Below are positions 33,822-43,794 of a stretch of DNA of 64,000 nt, in pieces. Numbering within the stretch: position 1 is the stretch's first letter; the number at the start of each line of letters is the position of its first letter. Position numbers and translations under genes: made by a program. The DNA comes from Anaerotignum sp. (GTDB lineage: Bacteria; Bacillota; Clostridia; Lachnospirales; Anaerotignaceae). The notes beneath the pieces were generated by a model. The model saw nothing but the letters and a program-made list of their open reading frames with translations. It was not told the DNA's origin and made no database searches. Location: contig JAHHTU010000006.1 of the NCBI GenBank assembly GCA_020024455.1, positions 1-64,000 of the forward strand, in the 5' to 3' direction.

Positions 33822-36800
33822 GATTGAGCCTCCTCTGCTTTCTGTTTCACTTCAATCGGCAAGTTCTGCCATGTGGTATATGTATTGCCATCACATACAA
33901 ACCGAAATTGCAACTTGACCATCGCAGAGGCAGGATACAATTTCTGTGGATATGCAGTGATTGCAACCGTATCGGTTTTTGCTGTGCCGTCTGCATTTTT
34001 CGCCCATTCTACCCAAATGGTTTCTTTGAATTCCGGAACAACTTCCTCAAAGCCAACCATGCGTACATCGCTGATGGGCTGTGGTTGTCCATTGACTTGC
34101 AGCACGAAATCGTCTTTGCCATCATACTGTTTGGTCTGTTCTTGTTTTACATCTTTTTCAAAAATAAATTCCATTTTGGGCAATGTGACTTCCGGTTTTG
34201 CTATCTGGAACAACAATGCACTGGTTGTGTGATATTCTTTACCCAAATAGGTAAAATCAAATTGTGCTGTCATCTGCGTTGCACCTGTTTTTGTTTTGCT
34301 CGTCGCCTGCAACATCAAGCCATTTTCTTGCTGAATGGTTGCTTGTGAGAAGTATGTCGGGTCAAATTCAACATTGCAATTTAACAACTGCACTTGCAAA
34401 CCTTCCGGCAACTTTTTATCGTTTTTATCATGCAATTCCAAAGGAATGTTTGCACTTGGCACGGCAGATGTCTGTATGGTCGGCATCAATTCGTCTGTAA
34501 ATACCAAAATCGGCGAACTGCCTTTTGCTACCAAACGCAAGTATGCTGTCACATTGACTTCGATTGGCAATTCATACACTTTGCCATTGATTTCATAAGA
34601 TACCAGAATGATGGTACTGCCTGCGGATTTTGCAGTCACTTTCAAAATACGATTGTTTTCTGTATCCCCTGCAAGCAATACTGCATCAGCAACTTCTGCA
34701 TTTTGACTGGATACGTTCCACTGACCACCCGCCTCAACCATAGACAATGTCAGTGTTTCTTCCCATACTGCATGGTGTTCTGCCTCTTTGTAATCTGCAA
34801 ACACATCGAGATTGACAGGCAACGCACCATATGTACGGCGAATACCTGCCAATGGCCAATCGCCATAATGCACATTGGCTCTGCCATTTGGTGCCAAGTC
34901 ACTGCTTTGGGTGAGAATTGTGGGGAAAGGATAGTTTTTACCCAACAGACTGCTATCACTACCAAAGCTGTATCGTCCGTCAATGGATTCTCCCTCCACT
35001 GTTTGGGTGGTAACGGTGGCAAAGCCGCCACCGTTTGCATTCAATCTATGCAGCAAGCCTTGAGAGTCGGTACTGTCTGACATTTGACTGTAAGTCATAC
35101 CAACCACTTCTTCTTTATCAATATCTGTTTTGATTCGGCTGATTGTACCACCGTTATTTTTCAGCACTTCCGCAGCAAGATAGAAATTGTTGTTGTAGTT
35201 GGACCAACCATGGTCAGAGTTGTAATGTCCTGGGTCATCGTGTTCTCTGTCTTGGTTCAGTTCACCACTGCCCCCCACCACATACAGACCTTTGATGTAT
35301 TGGTTGCTTGCAGCATTCGGAAGCACAACATAAGAATAACAGTTATTCAATGTGTTCTGTAATTTCTGCCCCGGACGACCCACTGTAATATCCGACCGAT
35401 TTCCCACCTTCAAGGGTTTCATGTAAATTCCACCTACAATACCACCGCCATAAATCCCTCGTTTCGGGAATACCGAAGATGTTTTTGCAACAGTGATGCT
35501 GCCACCGGCATAAGAGCTGCTGATACTTCCCTGACAACTTCCTACCAAGCCGCCCATACGGACATTATCATTATCACGGGAATCCAGCTTAATATTGGTG
35601 ACTGCGGTACAGCCTTTCATATCCATATCACATACACCAATCAAACCGCCCAATCCGGTACCGCCCCACCCACCTTTTTTGGTTGCTTGGTGGGTATCCT
35701 GCACCGTATAGCCTGTGACTGCACAGTTTGTTACTGCACTTCCTTCTGTTGAGCCTGTCAGCCCTGCCAGCCCGCCGATTGCATACCATTGGCTTGTGCC
35801 ACTGTCACTGCCCATCACAGTTGCTGTCCCATCGGTGGAATGCAGCACAATATTTTTCAGTGTGCCGTTAAAGACTGCACCAAACAATCCAACACAGGAA
35901 GATGTCTGCCCATGAATATTGACATCGGCAATGATATAATCATTTCCATCATAATTTCCCCCAAACCAACCCGATAGAATGCCCCCATTCACGCCCCAAT
36001 CAGGGTCATAAAATTCAGCAATCGGTGTATAAATCTTTTTCTTTCCGTCCAAATCATGGGTTTGTTTCCAATGGTAATCACGCTGAACCAGATTTCTGTC
36101 AATTCCATAGGAAAGGAAAGGGAATTGCACGGCGTTTTCTTTTACCAGAACCGTCTGTGTATTTTTCGTAGCACTGTTCCAGTTGATAAATTGCAACTGT
36201 TCAATAGAACGTACCTGATAAAAATTTTCTTCTGTACCCGGTAAGTGCTCGGTTTCATATGACATCGCATCTGCAAAGAATGGATTGAGCTTGACTTCCA
36301 TACGAGATGTGCCTTGCATCAATGTCCAAGTTGCCACAGGTGGCTCCATTTTGGCTTGATTTTGTTCTGCCATAATCAAATGCAACCCTTGATTTTTCTC
36401 CGCTTGCCAAGTGTTATAACTGTAATAGTGATACTGTCCGCTCATCAAATCGGAAAGTGCTTGATTGATTTCTGTATTGCTCCATTCCTCTTTTGGCGTA
36501 AACAAACCATTGTCCCAATACATATCTTTGCTCAGCAACGCAGGTTTTTGTGTATCTGCACGATGGAAATATCCATATCCGTATTCTGTAACGGTTGCAC
36601 CATCTCCATGCACCGTAGAGAGTGTGCTTCTTTCCAAAATTTGTTCTCCATCTGTGGAAAGCACACTGAAATGATAAGATGGCTCTGCATTCGCATTGCT
36701 CAGTTTTTCCCAATAATATACACCCATTGTCCCCAAATCCATATGGTCAGGCCATTGTCCATAATGCATGGGGTTATTTTCCCGATTTTTGACTGTACCG

Positions 36801-39800
36801 GGATAAGGATATTTTTTTGTGGATTGGAATGCAATGGTATCTCCTGCCATACCCAGCCCATATACTGCATCGTTTTCTTCCTGTCCACGCAACTGTGCCC
36901 ATGTCACAGGTTTTGCTGCGGGGTCCGGATACTGTGCTGCATAATGTTGGTTGCGATATGTAAAGTTACCTTCATTCAAATATACACAATTTGTAGACGT
37001 ATCAGGACTGAAACCATAGCGTTCCCCTTCCCCTTCTACCAAAAGGGATACTGCTGCATAACTGCGTTGAATGGTGGCATCATTTTGACCGGCAAAACCG
37101 CAAGCATACACATCACCATATCTTGCACGGGAAGCTGTTACTTTCCCAACCGCATAGGATTGGTCAATTCTGCCGCCTGCCATATTATGTCCTACAAATC
37201 CACCAATATAAGCATTGGACAAATTGGTGTTTGCAGAAACGTGTGCCACCTCTGCACTGCTGTTCAAAATATTCCCTTCGTTACAAGCTACCAAAGCACC
37301 CATATATACTGTACTGTACATATAGCAGTTGGCATGGAATTTTGCATCAAATATCGCACAATTTCTGACTGTACCACCGTTGTATCCGACCAAGCCACCG
37401 GCATACAATGTTTTGGCACTGCTACCGCTTTGGGTAACTGTATATGCTGCTTCTTGATACATTTCATACACAATATCACGCAACACAGCGGTATTATAGC
37501 CAAACAAGCCGATATACTGATAATTTTTTCCTTTTTCATCTGTTGCAGTACTTCTCACCCCTTTGATAAGATAACTGTTTCCATAATAACTGCCACGGAA
37601 CGGGTTTGTTGCATCAATACCAATGGGTGTTTGCTGCCATTGCCCTGTAAACAAGTCATACCCTATATACACACCATAATCCAAATCTTGTTCCTGCAAA
37701 AAACGATATTGATGATTGCTGGTGTAATAGGTATCCAAACGGCTGAGCATATATAAATGACGTGGAGTACGCACCTGTACCTGTTTTTGTTCTGTGAGGT
37801 TTTCCAAATCCAAGCCTTCTTCATAAGGCAAAATGGCATTTGCAAAATGCGGATTGTAATAATACACTTCTTCTATCTGGTCTTCCACATTGTTGATTTG
37901 TATTTTTTGGTAAAAATCCTTTGCCGCATAATTGGTATTGACCACACTGCCCGGTAATGTCAAAAGATAATAATGCCCTCCGTTTGCCGCCTCTGGTACG
38001 TTGGCAACTTCATAAATTACACCGCTTTGGTCTTTGCCGTATGCAATACGTTCTTTTTTTGTTTTTCCATCTGCCAAATATGTTACATCTAATACTGCAT
38101 GAATGTCAGAAATAGATTTTTTGCTTTGATATGCCATTGCATACCCATCTTCTATAATGACTTTATCATTTGACAAATAGTTCTTACCGCCGCCGCTAAA
38201 TCCATAGGTATTGTCCGCATAGCGTTCATAATACACAAGACTGCTGTCTCTGAATTGTGCGCCCCAGTCGCCCCAATGTTCCAAACTTGCTATCCCCGGA
38301 TATACAAATGTTGTCAATTCCAATGTGGTCTGTAAATTATACGGGTGAGATTTTGCGGTACTCTTTGGCACAAATGTTTTGGGTGCAAAAAGGGTATCCC
38401 ATTTGGCAGGGTCTGTCAAATCACTGTATGGTTTTGCCAGTGCTTCATTCCCCGGCTGCAAATTAAAGGGGTCAGATGCCACATAATATGTATTTTGATA
38501 TGTACCTTTTTCACATAACGGATAATTTTTTAATTGATTTCCTACACCAAACAGCATCGCACTGTAAGAATTATCCACCTGTGTGTTGCCTGCACCCAAA
38601 CTCAATCCTGCCGCTTTTGCAGCAACCTGTGTATCGCTGTCCATAAAGCCAACGGCATAACTGCCGGAAATTTTTGTATTGCCCTGTACATTTCCAATCA
38701 GACCTGCCACCGTTTTGCCTTTCAAATAAGATGCTGCATAGGCGTTTTTCACAGTCACACCAGAGGATTGTCCAATCAGACCACCCACAGCCGCATTCCC
38801 TTGCATCAATGTAGATGCAGAACAGCCTTGCACGTTTGCATTTGTCAATTTACCAACCAAACCACCGATGACACCATCGCTGATGACTTGATAGTTGATA
38901 CCATTTTCGCTGTCGCCCAATATATCACGCAAATTGGTACTTTGTTCGGAACGGTTTTCCCAATACACCTGACAATTTGTGATATCTACATATTGTCCCA
39001 TACCCATCAAAACACCGGTTGGACCATTTTGTGCAGATATCGTGGTATCTACCAATCGGATATTACGCAGTTGTTTGTTCTGGTTTTGCGTACCTTCCAA
39101 CACACCAAACAAACCTGCCGCACTTTCTTTTTGTTCTTTGATATGTAATCCGTAAATCGAAAATGCTTTCCCATCATACGATTGCAGTTGTGCATTGTGT
39201 ATCGGCTGAAAGTTATATGTTTCCTTTTCCGCAATATCTGCTTTTTGTTCTGCATATACTTTCTCGTCTACATTGGAATATGCTTTGTCCAAATTCTGCA
39301 AATGACGCAGATAGGCAATATATGCTGTTTCCCCATCACTACCAGTTGCAAACAAACTGTTATCTTGTGCTGTTTTATTTGCACCATTGATGTGCAACTC
39401 TCCGCTATATTTCACATCTGCATAAATGGTAAAATCTTTGCCGTATTGCAAAGCACCTGCGGATTGTGGGAACAGTTCTTTGAATTGTACTTCATCTTCT
39501 TCCAAAGAGTCCAATATCCAAGTATATGTATACGCAAAATATGCCACACCTGGTTCCAATGTATCCTGTGCATCTGTTTGCTTCAATGTGATTTCTTGCC
39601 CTTGATATTGTAATGTGACATCTAATTTGACATTTTTATCCTCTTGAATCATGACTAACGTTCTGGGAAGCCAATAGGTCACTTCTGCTCTGAGAGTATC
39701 TTCGTTATAAATATTGATGATTGGTGTTCGCAAAGAAATTGCAGTTGCACTTTCAGATGGGTCACCGCCATAATAACCAATCATCGGAGACTGCTCCATA

Positions 39801-40315
39801 CGCACATCTCTTGATGCTACACGCCACTGTTTGTAAAAATTGGGGAAATCACTTTCGATGGGCAGTGTTTCATCACCAAAAAATACATCTACCACACTGC
39901 CGCTTTCCGGTTCATAAATGACATAAAAATCTCCCTGCCATAAAGTGGATTCAATGGTTTCTTGCGGCAATAATTTTTGCATGATATTTTGTTCACTGGA
40001 ATGAATATAATATGCTGTAATTTGTGTTGTTTCGCCAGAACCGGTATCCACATCTACATGGTCGATACGGTTGCTGCCATCTGTGCGAATGACATAGCGC
40101 TCCAAACGGTTTCCATTATGCAGTAAAATCGCACGATTTTGTGCTGCCATAAAAATTTCTTTTGCTGCATTATCCAATGTTGTGATTTGCAAACGATGCA
40201 TATATGTCACAATCCCAACAATGGAAACTGCCAGAAGTACAATAGAAATCAATACAACAAACAACATCTCCTGTACGGTAAATCCCTTTTGCTTATTTTT
40301 TTTACAATGTTGCAT
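33818..40315 (-). CDS. giant prepilin-like GLUG-repeat adhesin
   Basis: A 2165-residue protein, about fifteen times the size of an ordinary pilin. The N-terminus is a normal prepilin: Lys-rich leader ending KQKG, then FTVQEMLFVVLISIVLLAVSI with Glu+5. The ectodomain holds about ten GLUG-type repeats (for example GGLVGKLTNANVQGCSAS, GGLIGQSSGVTVKNAYA, GGLVGYNGGTVRNCA, GGFVGHN, GGLAGLTGS, GGLIGVCDMDMKGC), likely forming beta-solenoids, in two or three blocks separated by Tyr/Trp/Asn-rich linkers. Ig-like domains follow near 1800-1950. The ATG follows AGGGGG, and the stop overlaps the next gene (ATGA). It is the first gene of the pilus operon. Most likely a pilus-tip adhesin; the ligand is unknown. 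Confidence 0.85.
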   Translation of the reverse strand: MQHCKKNKQKGFTVQEMLFVVLISIVLLAVSIVGIVTYMHRLQITTLDNAAKEIFMAAQNRAILLHNGNRLERYVIRTDGSNRIDHVDVDTGSGETTQITAYYIHSSEQNIMQKLLPQETIESTLWQGDFYVIYEPESGSVVDVFFGDETLPIESDFPNFYKQWRVASRDVRMEQSPMIGYYGGDPSESATAISLRTPIINIYNEDTLRAEVTYWLPRTLVMIQEDKNVKLDVTLQYQGQEITLKQTDAQDTLEPGVAYFAYTYTWILDSLEEDEVQFKELFPQSAGALQYGKDFTIYADVKYSGELHINGANKTAQDNSLFATGSDGETAYIAYLRHLQNLDKAYSNVDEKVYAEQKADIAEKETYNFQPIHNAQLQSYDGKAFSIYGLHIKEQKESAAGLFGVLEGTQNQNKQLRNIRLVDTTISAQNGPTGVLMGMGQYVDITNCQVYWENRSEQSTNLRDILGDSENGINYQVISDGVIGGLVGKLTNANVQGCSASTLMQGNAAVGGLIGQSSGVTVKNAYAASYLKGKTVAGLIGNVQGNTKISGSYAVGFMDSDTQVAAKAAGLSLGAGNTQVDNSYSAMLFGVGNQLKNYPLCEKGTYQNTYYVASDPFNLQPGNEALAKPYSDLTDPAKWDTLFAPKTFVPKSTAKSHPYNLQTTLELTTFVYPGIASLEHWGDWGAQFRDSSLVYYERYADNTYGFSGGGKNYLSNDKVIIEDGYAMAYQSKKSISDIHAVLDVTYLADGKTKKERIAYGKDQSGVIYEVANVPEAANGGHYYLLTLPGSVVNTNYAAKDFYQKIQINNVEDQIEEVYYYNPHFANAILPYEEGLDLENLTEQKQVQVRTPRHLYMLSRLDTYYTSNHQYRFLQEQDLDYGVYIGYDLFTGQWQQTPIGIDATNPFRGSYYGNSYLIKGVRSTATDEKGKNYQYIGLFGYNTAVLRDIVYEMYQEAAYTVTQSGSSAKTLYAGGLVGYNGGTVRNCAIFDAKFHANCYMYSTVYMGALVACNEGNILNSSAEVAHVSANTNLSNAYIGGFVGHNMAGGRIDQSYAVGKVTASRARYGDVYACGFAGQNDATIQRSYAAVSLLVEGEGERYGFSPDTSTNCVYLNEGNFTYRNQHYAAQYPDPAAKPVTWAQLRGQEENDAVYGLGMAGDTIAFQSTKKYPYPGTVKNRENNPMHYGQWPDHMDLGTMGVYYWEKLSNANAEPSYHFSVLSTDGEQILERSTLSTVHGDGATVTEYGYGYFHRADTQKPALLSKDMYWDNGLFTPKEEWSNTEINQALSDLMSGQYHYYSYNTWQAEKNQGLHLIMAEQNQAKMEPPVATWTLMQGTSRMEVKLNPFFADAMSYETEHLPGTEENFYQVRSIEQLQFINWNSATKNTQTVLVKENAVQFPFLSYGIDRNLVQRDYHWKQTHDLDGKKKIYTPIAEFYDPDWGVNGGILSGWFGGNYDGNDYIIADVNIHGQTSSCVGLFGAVFNGTLKNIVLHSTDGTATVMGSDSGTSQWYAIGGLAGLTGSTEGSAVTNCAVTGYTVQDTHQATKKGGWGGTGLGGLIGVCDMDMKGCTAVTNIKLDSRDNDNVRMGGLVGSCQGSISSSYAGGSITVAKTSSVFPKRGIYGGGIVGGIYMKPLKVGNRSDITVGRPGQKLQNTLNNCYSYVVLPNAASNQYIKGLYVVGGSGELNQDREHDDPGHYNSDHGWSNYNNNFYLAAEVLKNNGGTISRIKTDIDKEEVVGMTYSQMSDSTDSQGLLHRLNANGGGFATVTTQTVEGESIDGRYSFGSDSSLLGKNYPFPTILTQSSDLAPNGRANVHYGDWPLAGIRRTYGALPVNLDVFADYKEAEHHAVWEETLTLSMVEAGGQWNVSSQNAEVADAVLLAGDTENNRILKVTAKSAGSTIILVSYEINGKVYELPIEVNVTAYLRLVAKGSSPILVFTDELMPTIQTSAVPSANIPLELHDKNDKKLPEGLQVQLLNCNVEFDPTYFSQATIQQENGLMLQATSKTKTGATQMTAQFDFTYLGKEYHTTSALLFQIAKPEVTLPKMEFIFEKDVKQEQTKQYDGKDDFVLQVNGQPQPISDVRMVGFEEVVPEFKETIWVEWAKNADGTAKTDTVAITAYPQKLYPASAMVKLQFRFVCDGNTYTTWQNLPIEVKQKAEEAQS

Positions 40316-40550
40316 ATGGTTTCCCCCTAATAGATTTTATATAAACCCTTCCCATATTTTGACAGTCTCAAATATTTTCTATGAAACGATATACTTTTTC
40401 ACTTTGGTTTATGATTTTTCGTTCTGAAAAAATAACGTTATGGGTTTGCATATAAAATTTGTTATCCTTTTGATTGATAATTCAGATTAGATTTTATTTT
40501 GATACAACTGAAATAAAATGTTTATCATGTATCATATAAATAAATGAAAA
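40316..40550 (-). other. AT-rich leader region of the type IV pilus operon
   Basis: No gene is seen. A TATAAA (minus strand, near 40337-40342) lies upstream of the adhesin gene but the -35 is poor, so the promoter of this sixteen-kilobase operon is not convincingly located. I looked for c-di-GMP-I or -II aptamer motifs and found none. The AGGGGG ribosome site of the adhesin gene is at the left end. Confidence 0.4.
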
Positions 40551-40575
40551 ACAGACCAATTTTTCATCGGTCTGT
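40551..40575 (-). terminator. orphan terminator-like hairpin
   Basis: ACAGACC/GGTCTGT stem with an 11-base loop followed on the minus strand by TTTTCATTTATTT. It lies about 135 bases beyond the GGDEF terminator, with no gene between them, so it may end a small RNA. Confidence 0.55.
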
Positions 40576-40709
40576 ATCACAAGCATGATATATATCTTTG
40601 CTATGCATACATAGACTGGATTTTAAAAACTGCAATACAAAATTTTCATAATATGTATTTTTTGTCAATATTTACGTAATTATACTTGATTTTCAAAAAG
40701 ATTACAATT

Positions 40710-40750
40710 AAAAAGGCATACAAAATTTTATAAAATTTTGTATGCCTTTT
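40710..40750 (-). terminator. terminator of the diguanylate cyclase gene
   Basis: Near-perfect palindrome AAAAGGCATACAAAATTTT/AAAATTTTGTATGCCTTTT followed on the minus strand by TTTTTAATT. Confidence 0.9.
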
Positions 40751-40766
40751 GCATATAGCCTATCCA

Positions 40767-42677
40767 TTATGGTACATAAAATTGATACCCATTACGCCCT
40801 GCCTGTTTTACTTGATAAAGGGCTTGGTCTGCCTTTTCATAAACCGCATAAAACGTGATATCTTGTGCATCGGTCAATAAAATACCAATAGATGCACTGA
40901 TTTGAATACTTTTTCCGTTCTTGCAATACGTTTTGCACAGTTGGGTATTGAGTTGTGCAATCCGTTGTTCAAATGCAGATATATTTTTTATGTTTTGTGC
41001 AAAAATTATAAATTCATCGCCACCCAGTCGCCCGACGATATCCTCTTTTCGGAAAAAATTTTGTAATATTTGTGCAGTTTCCTGCAAAACAATATCGCCC
41101 ATACTATGCCCCAGACAATCGTTGACTTCTTTGAAATAATCTAAGTCTAATATCAAAAATGCTCCCATTTGTTGTTGAATGCTATTTTCTTTGAGTGCAA
41201 TCTCCAACTTTTCAATAAATGTCTCTCGATTATATAATTTTGTCAAAAAGTCTGTTTGCGATTTCTTTTCTATTTTTTTGATATCGTCTAAATGGCTTTC
41301 AATTTGTATATCTTTTTGTTTTTGTTCATTATACCCTTCCAATACCCCAATGATTGGCTCAAAATTATTTTCCACATCAGAAATGATACTCACACGAATC
41401 CATTCTTTTTGATTGTTCACACAGGCGTACAAAATAACGGGGTCGCATTTCCTTCCTTTTATAATCAATGCATTGTATAGTTTTTTGTACGCATCCAACT
41501 GCGTTTCGTCTATCACGCCTTTTTCCAGCAGGTATTCCGGATGCATATCTGCAAACGAACGATATTGTACAACATCTTTTGTGGGACATCCATACAAAAT
41601 CACCTGCTTTGTTTTTCGCTCAATCATAAATGGAGTATTATTTGTTTTTTGCAGTGTTACCTGTAACATGGCATTGATTGCCTGTATTTCATAATGCTGT
41701 TTTGTGATATTTTTATACATTGTGTACATCAAGCGATACACCGCAACAAGGACTCCCAATACCCCCAAGAAAAGCAGTATAAAAACATTTGTGGTGATTT
41801 TTCGTGTATGGTTGACATAGGTATGCAATGTATCTTCCGCTTGCAACGAAAACAAATACCAATTATTGACTTGCAAAGGACGATAATTCACATAATGCCC
41901 TTCCCCATTATCTTCAAAATAAAAATTTCCTTTTTCGCCTCTTTGCACACTGTCATAAACTTTTTGTGCAGACATACCATCTGCATATTCATAATTTTCC
42001 AGTTCCTTCCATATATTTTGCTCATGAAATTTCGAATTATTATGTAATAAAAATTTACTCTCAGAAGCCAACAGATAATTCCCTTTATCATCAATAATTT
42101 GAAAATATCTATCCGAATCATCTGGCAAATTGATACCATTCACAATATCTTGCAACACAACTTTTCCCCATAAAATACCGGAAACTTTATTTTCCATTTT
42201 CAACGGAACAGCAATAAAAATCACTGTTTCTCCTTCACTTTTCAATATATTAGAAATATACACCTGTCCTCTTTTTATCTTCTCATATAAATCTTTATAT
42301 AAAATATTGTGCGGACTGCCTGTGGCATCTATCCCAATCCCATTGAGATTTGAAACACCTGTCATCTGAAAGTTTGCAAACGCTTGTATGTCTTGCAGTT
42401 TTGTCAAAACATTTTTGGAAAACGTATCTGCTTCCAATTCCGCTTCCACTTGTGCTATTTCTAAAATATCGATATACTGGTCCAATTCCGCTTGGAAATT
42501 TTTTTCTACATATACAGATAACTCATTTACTTGATTTGTTAAATGTTCCAGCGACATATAATACAAATTTTTATCAAGGCGTATAAACCCCAAAGTTTGC
42601 ACAAATAATACAGCACACAAAATCAATACAATCATTGTAATTTTTTTACTTTCTTTTGAGGAAAACCACTTTTTCAT
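40767..42677 (-). CDS. membrane diguanylate cyclase with extracytoplasmic sensor domain
   Basis: A 636-residue signalling protein. Helix 1 (about 9-28) and helix 2 (about 285-305) flank a dCache-like extracytoplasmic sensor. A cytoplasmic PAS-like region (about 340-450) and a coiled coil lead to the GGDEF domain. The catalytic motif is GRLGGDEF (about 549-556) and is intact. RKED five residues before it is the RxxD inhibitory I-site, so c-di-GMP feedback is expected. The ATG at 42677 follows AGGAAAGGA. It is monocistronic, ending at a strong terminator just upstream of the pilus operon, whose PilB has an MshEN-type domain; functional linkage is inference. Confidence 0.92.
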   Translation of the reverse strand: MKKWFSSKESKKITMIVLILCAVLFVQTLGFIRLDKNLYYMSLEHLTNQVNELSVYVEKNFQAELDQYIDILEIAQVEAELEADTFSKNVLTKLQDIQAFANFQMTGVSNLNGIGIDATGSPHNILYKDLYEKIKRGQVYISNILKSEGETVIFIAVPLKMENKVSGILWGKVVLQDIVNGINLPDDSDRYFQIIDDKGNYLLASESKFLLHNNSKFHEQNIWKELENYEYADGMSAQKVYDSVQRGEKGNFYFEDNGEGHYVNYRPLQVNNWYLFSLQAEDTLHTYVNHTRKITTNVFILLFLGVLGVLVAVYRLMYTMYKNITKQHYEIQAINAMLQVTLQKTNNTPFMIERKTKQVILYGCPTKDVVQYRSFADMHPEYLLEKGVIDETQLDAYKKLYNALIIKGRKCDPVILYACVNNQKEWIRVSIISDVENNFEPIIGVLEGYNEQKQKDIQIESHLDDIKKIEKKSQTDFLTKLYNRETFIEKLEIALKENSIQQQMGAFLILDLDYFKEVNDCLGHSMGDIVLQETAQILQNFFRKEDIVGRLGGDEFIIFAQNIKNISAFEQRIAQLNTQLCKTYCKNGKSIQISASIGILLTDAQDITFYAVYEKADQALYQVKQAGRNGYQFYVP

Positions 42678-42863
42678 ATATATTTTATCCTTTCCTCCTT
42701 TATTTTGTATCACTATCGAAATTTTGATATATTGCCTTTGTTGTTATACCATACTTTTCAAATCACATAAATTATGAATATGATACCATAAAACCATATG
42801 TTTGAAAAGCAAATTTCCCTCATGTCTTTGTATTTCAATGGCTTAAAATCCATTTTATTTCCA
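42678..42863 (-). promoter_or_regulatory. upstream region of the diguanylate cyclase gene
   Basis: No gene is visible. Minus-strand TTTTCA-N17-TATCAT (-10 near 42780-42785) is the best candidate promoter, giving a leader of about 100 bases. A TATAAC lies nearer the gene (about 42748) with a poor -35. Confidence 0.35.
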
Positions 42864-42889
42864 TCAAAAAAATGGCATGGGTAATGCCG
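42864..42889 (-). terminator. second tandem terminator downstream of yqeY
   Basis: GGCAT/ATGCC stem with a five-base loop followed on the minus strand by ATTTTTTT. It lies about 40 bases beyond the first hairpin, as a back-up terminator. Confidence 0.7.
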
Positions 42890-42927
42890 TTTTGATACAC
42901 AGAAATTTTTATGTGCTATAACGTTAC

Positions 42928-42957
42928 AAAAGACCACCGCTTTTGCGATGGTCTTTG
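42928..42957 (-). terminator. first terminator of the rpsU-yqeY operon
   Basis: AAAGACCATCGC/GCGGTGGTCTTT stem with an AAAA loop, 13 bases after the yqeY stop. The T-tail is short, which may explain the second terminator. Confidence 0.75.
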
Positions 42958-42970
42958 TTGAACTCTTATT

Positions 42971-43420
42971 TTATTTGCCTTGGAGCAGTTTTTTTACAAA
43001 ATCGCCAACGACTTTGCTATCTGCACGCCATTTGACTTTGGGTGTCACTATTGCCATGACGTTTTTCATGTCTTTCATGGTGGAAGCACCTGTTTCGGCA
43101 ACAGCCTCGGCAACAATCGTTTGAATTTCTTGTTCACTCAACTGTTCTGGAAGGTAACCCAATAAAACTTCGATTTCTTTGTTCAATTTTTCAATCAAAT
43201 CCTGTCTGCCGCTTTTTTCAAAATCAGGCAGAGAATCACGACGGCTTTTGAGTTGTTGGAACACAACGTCCATCACACCTTCGTCGTCTAATTCGATTTT
43301 TTGGTCTTTTTCAATCTGCAATATACCGGAACGGACTAACTGTACAGTATCTTTGCGTATAGCGTCCTTTTCTTTCATTGCAGTTTTCAAATCCTCAAAA
43401 AGTCTTTCTTTTAATGACAT
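42971..43420 (-). CDS. yqeY: YqeY-family (GatB/YqeY domain) protein
   Basis: A 149-residue protein with the helical YqeY/GatB-C-like domain (MSLKERLFEDLKTAMKEKDAIRKDTVQLVRSGI, LGYLPEQLSEQEI, MKNVMAIVTPKVKWRADSKVV). The domain resembles the tRNA-binding tail of GatB; the free-standing protein has no proven role. The ATG at 43420 follows AAAGGAA. It follows rpsU by 26 bases in the conserved rpsU-yqeY order. Confidence 0.95.
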   Translation of the reverse strand: MSLKERLFEDLKTAMKEKDAIRKDTVQLVRSGILQIEKDQKIELDDEGVMDVVFQQLKSRRDSLPDFEKSGRQDLIEKLNKEIEVLLGYLPEQLSEQEIQTIVAEAVAETGASTMKDMKNVMAIVTPKVKWRADSKVVGDFVKKLLQGK

Positions 43421-43446
43421 AACCATCATTCCTTTACACAAAAAAC

Positions 43447-43623
43447 TTATTTGAATTTACGTTTTCTGGCAGCTTCGGATTTCTTTTTGCGTTTTACGCT
43501 GGGTTTGTCATAATGCTCTCTTTTGCGTACTTCGCCCATGATACCATCTCTTGCACAAGTTCTTTTGAAACGACGCAGTGCGCTGTCTAAGGATTCATTT
43601 TCTTTAACTTTTACCTCTGACAT
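43447..43623 (-). CDS. rpsU: 30S ribosomal protein S21
   Basis: A 58-residue basic protein, the normal S21 size. [21 protein letters not shown] and the Arg/Lys-rich tail [17 protein letters not shown] are diagnostic. S21 binds the small subunit near the anti-Shine-Dalgarno region. The ATG follows GGGAGGGAGGG; the longer frame is rejected. It heads the rpsU-yqeY operon from a strong promoter at 43719-43747. Confidence 0.97.
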   Translation of the reverse strand: MSEVKVKENESLDSALRRFKRTCARDGIMGEVRKREHYDKPSVKRKKKSEAARKRKFK

Positions 43624-43718
43624 GAATTTCCCTCCCTCCCAGATGCGAGATTCGTGTACGGGAAAGACAAAATTCATGCATCTTTTACAGAACTGCCTTT
43701 TTTACCGTACATTTTAGA

Positions 43719-43747
43719 ATTATACACAAAAAGATGTAAAACGTCAA
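43719..43747 (-). promoter_or_regulatory. promoter of rpsU-yqeY
   Basis: Minus-strand TTGACG (43742-43747) and TATAAT (43719-43724) with a 17-base spacer, about 50 bases after the glgB stop. No terminator is visible between glgB and this promoter. Confidence 0.85.
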
Positions 43748-43794
43748 TATCAATCCCGATATTCTATCAGAAATTTATACTTTTTTTGCAAAAA

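Noticed and set aside
36314..37756. 480-codon plus-strand open frame opposite the giant adhesin gene
   Set aside because: Composition (very high Cys, Ile, His) is typical of antisense shadow frames, with no ribosome site; the minus-strand frame contains repeated GLUG motifs.
40316..40766. c-di-GMP riboswitch upstream of the pilus operon
   Set aside because: Expected from the neighbouring diguanylate cyclase and pili, but neither the class I nor class II conserved core could be found on either strand.
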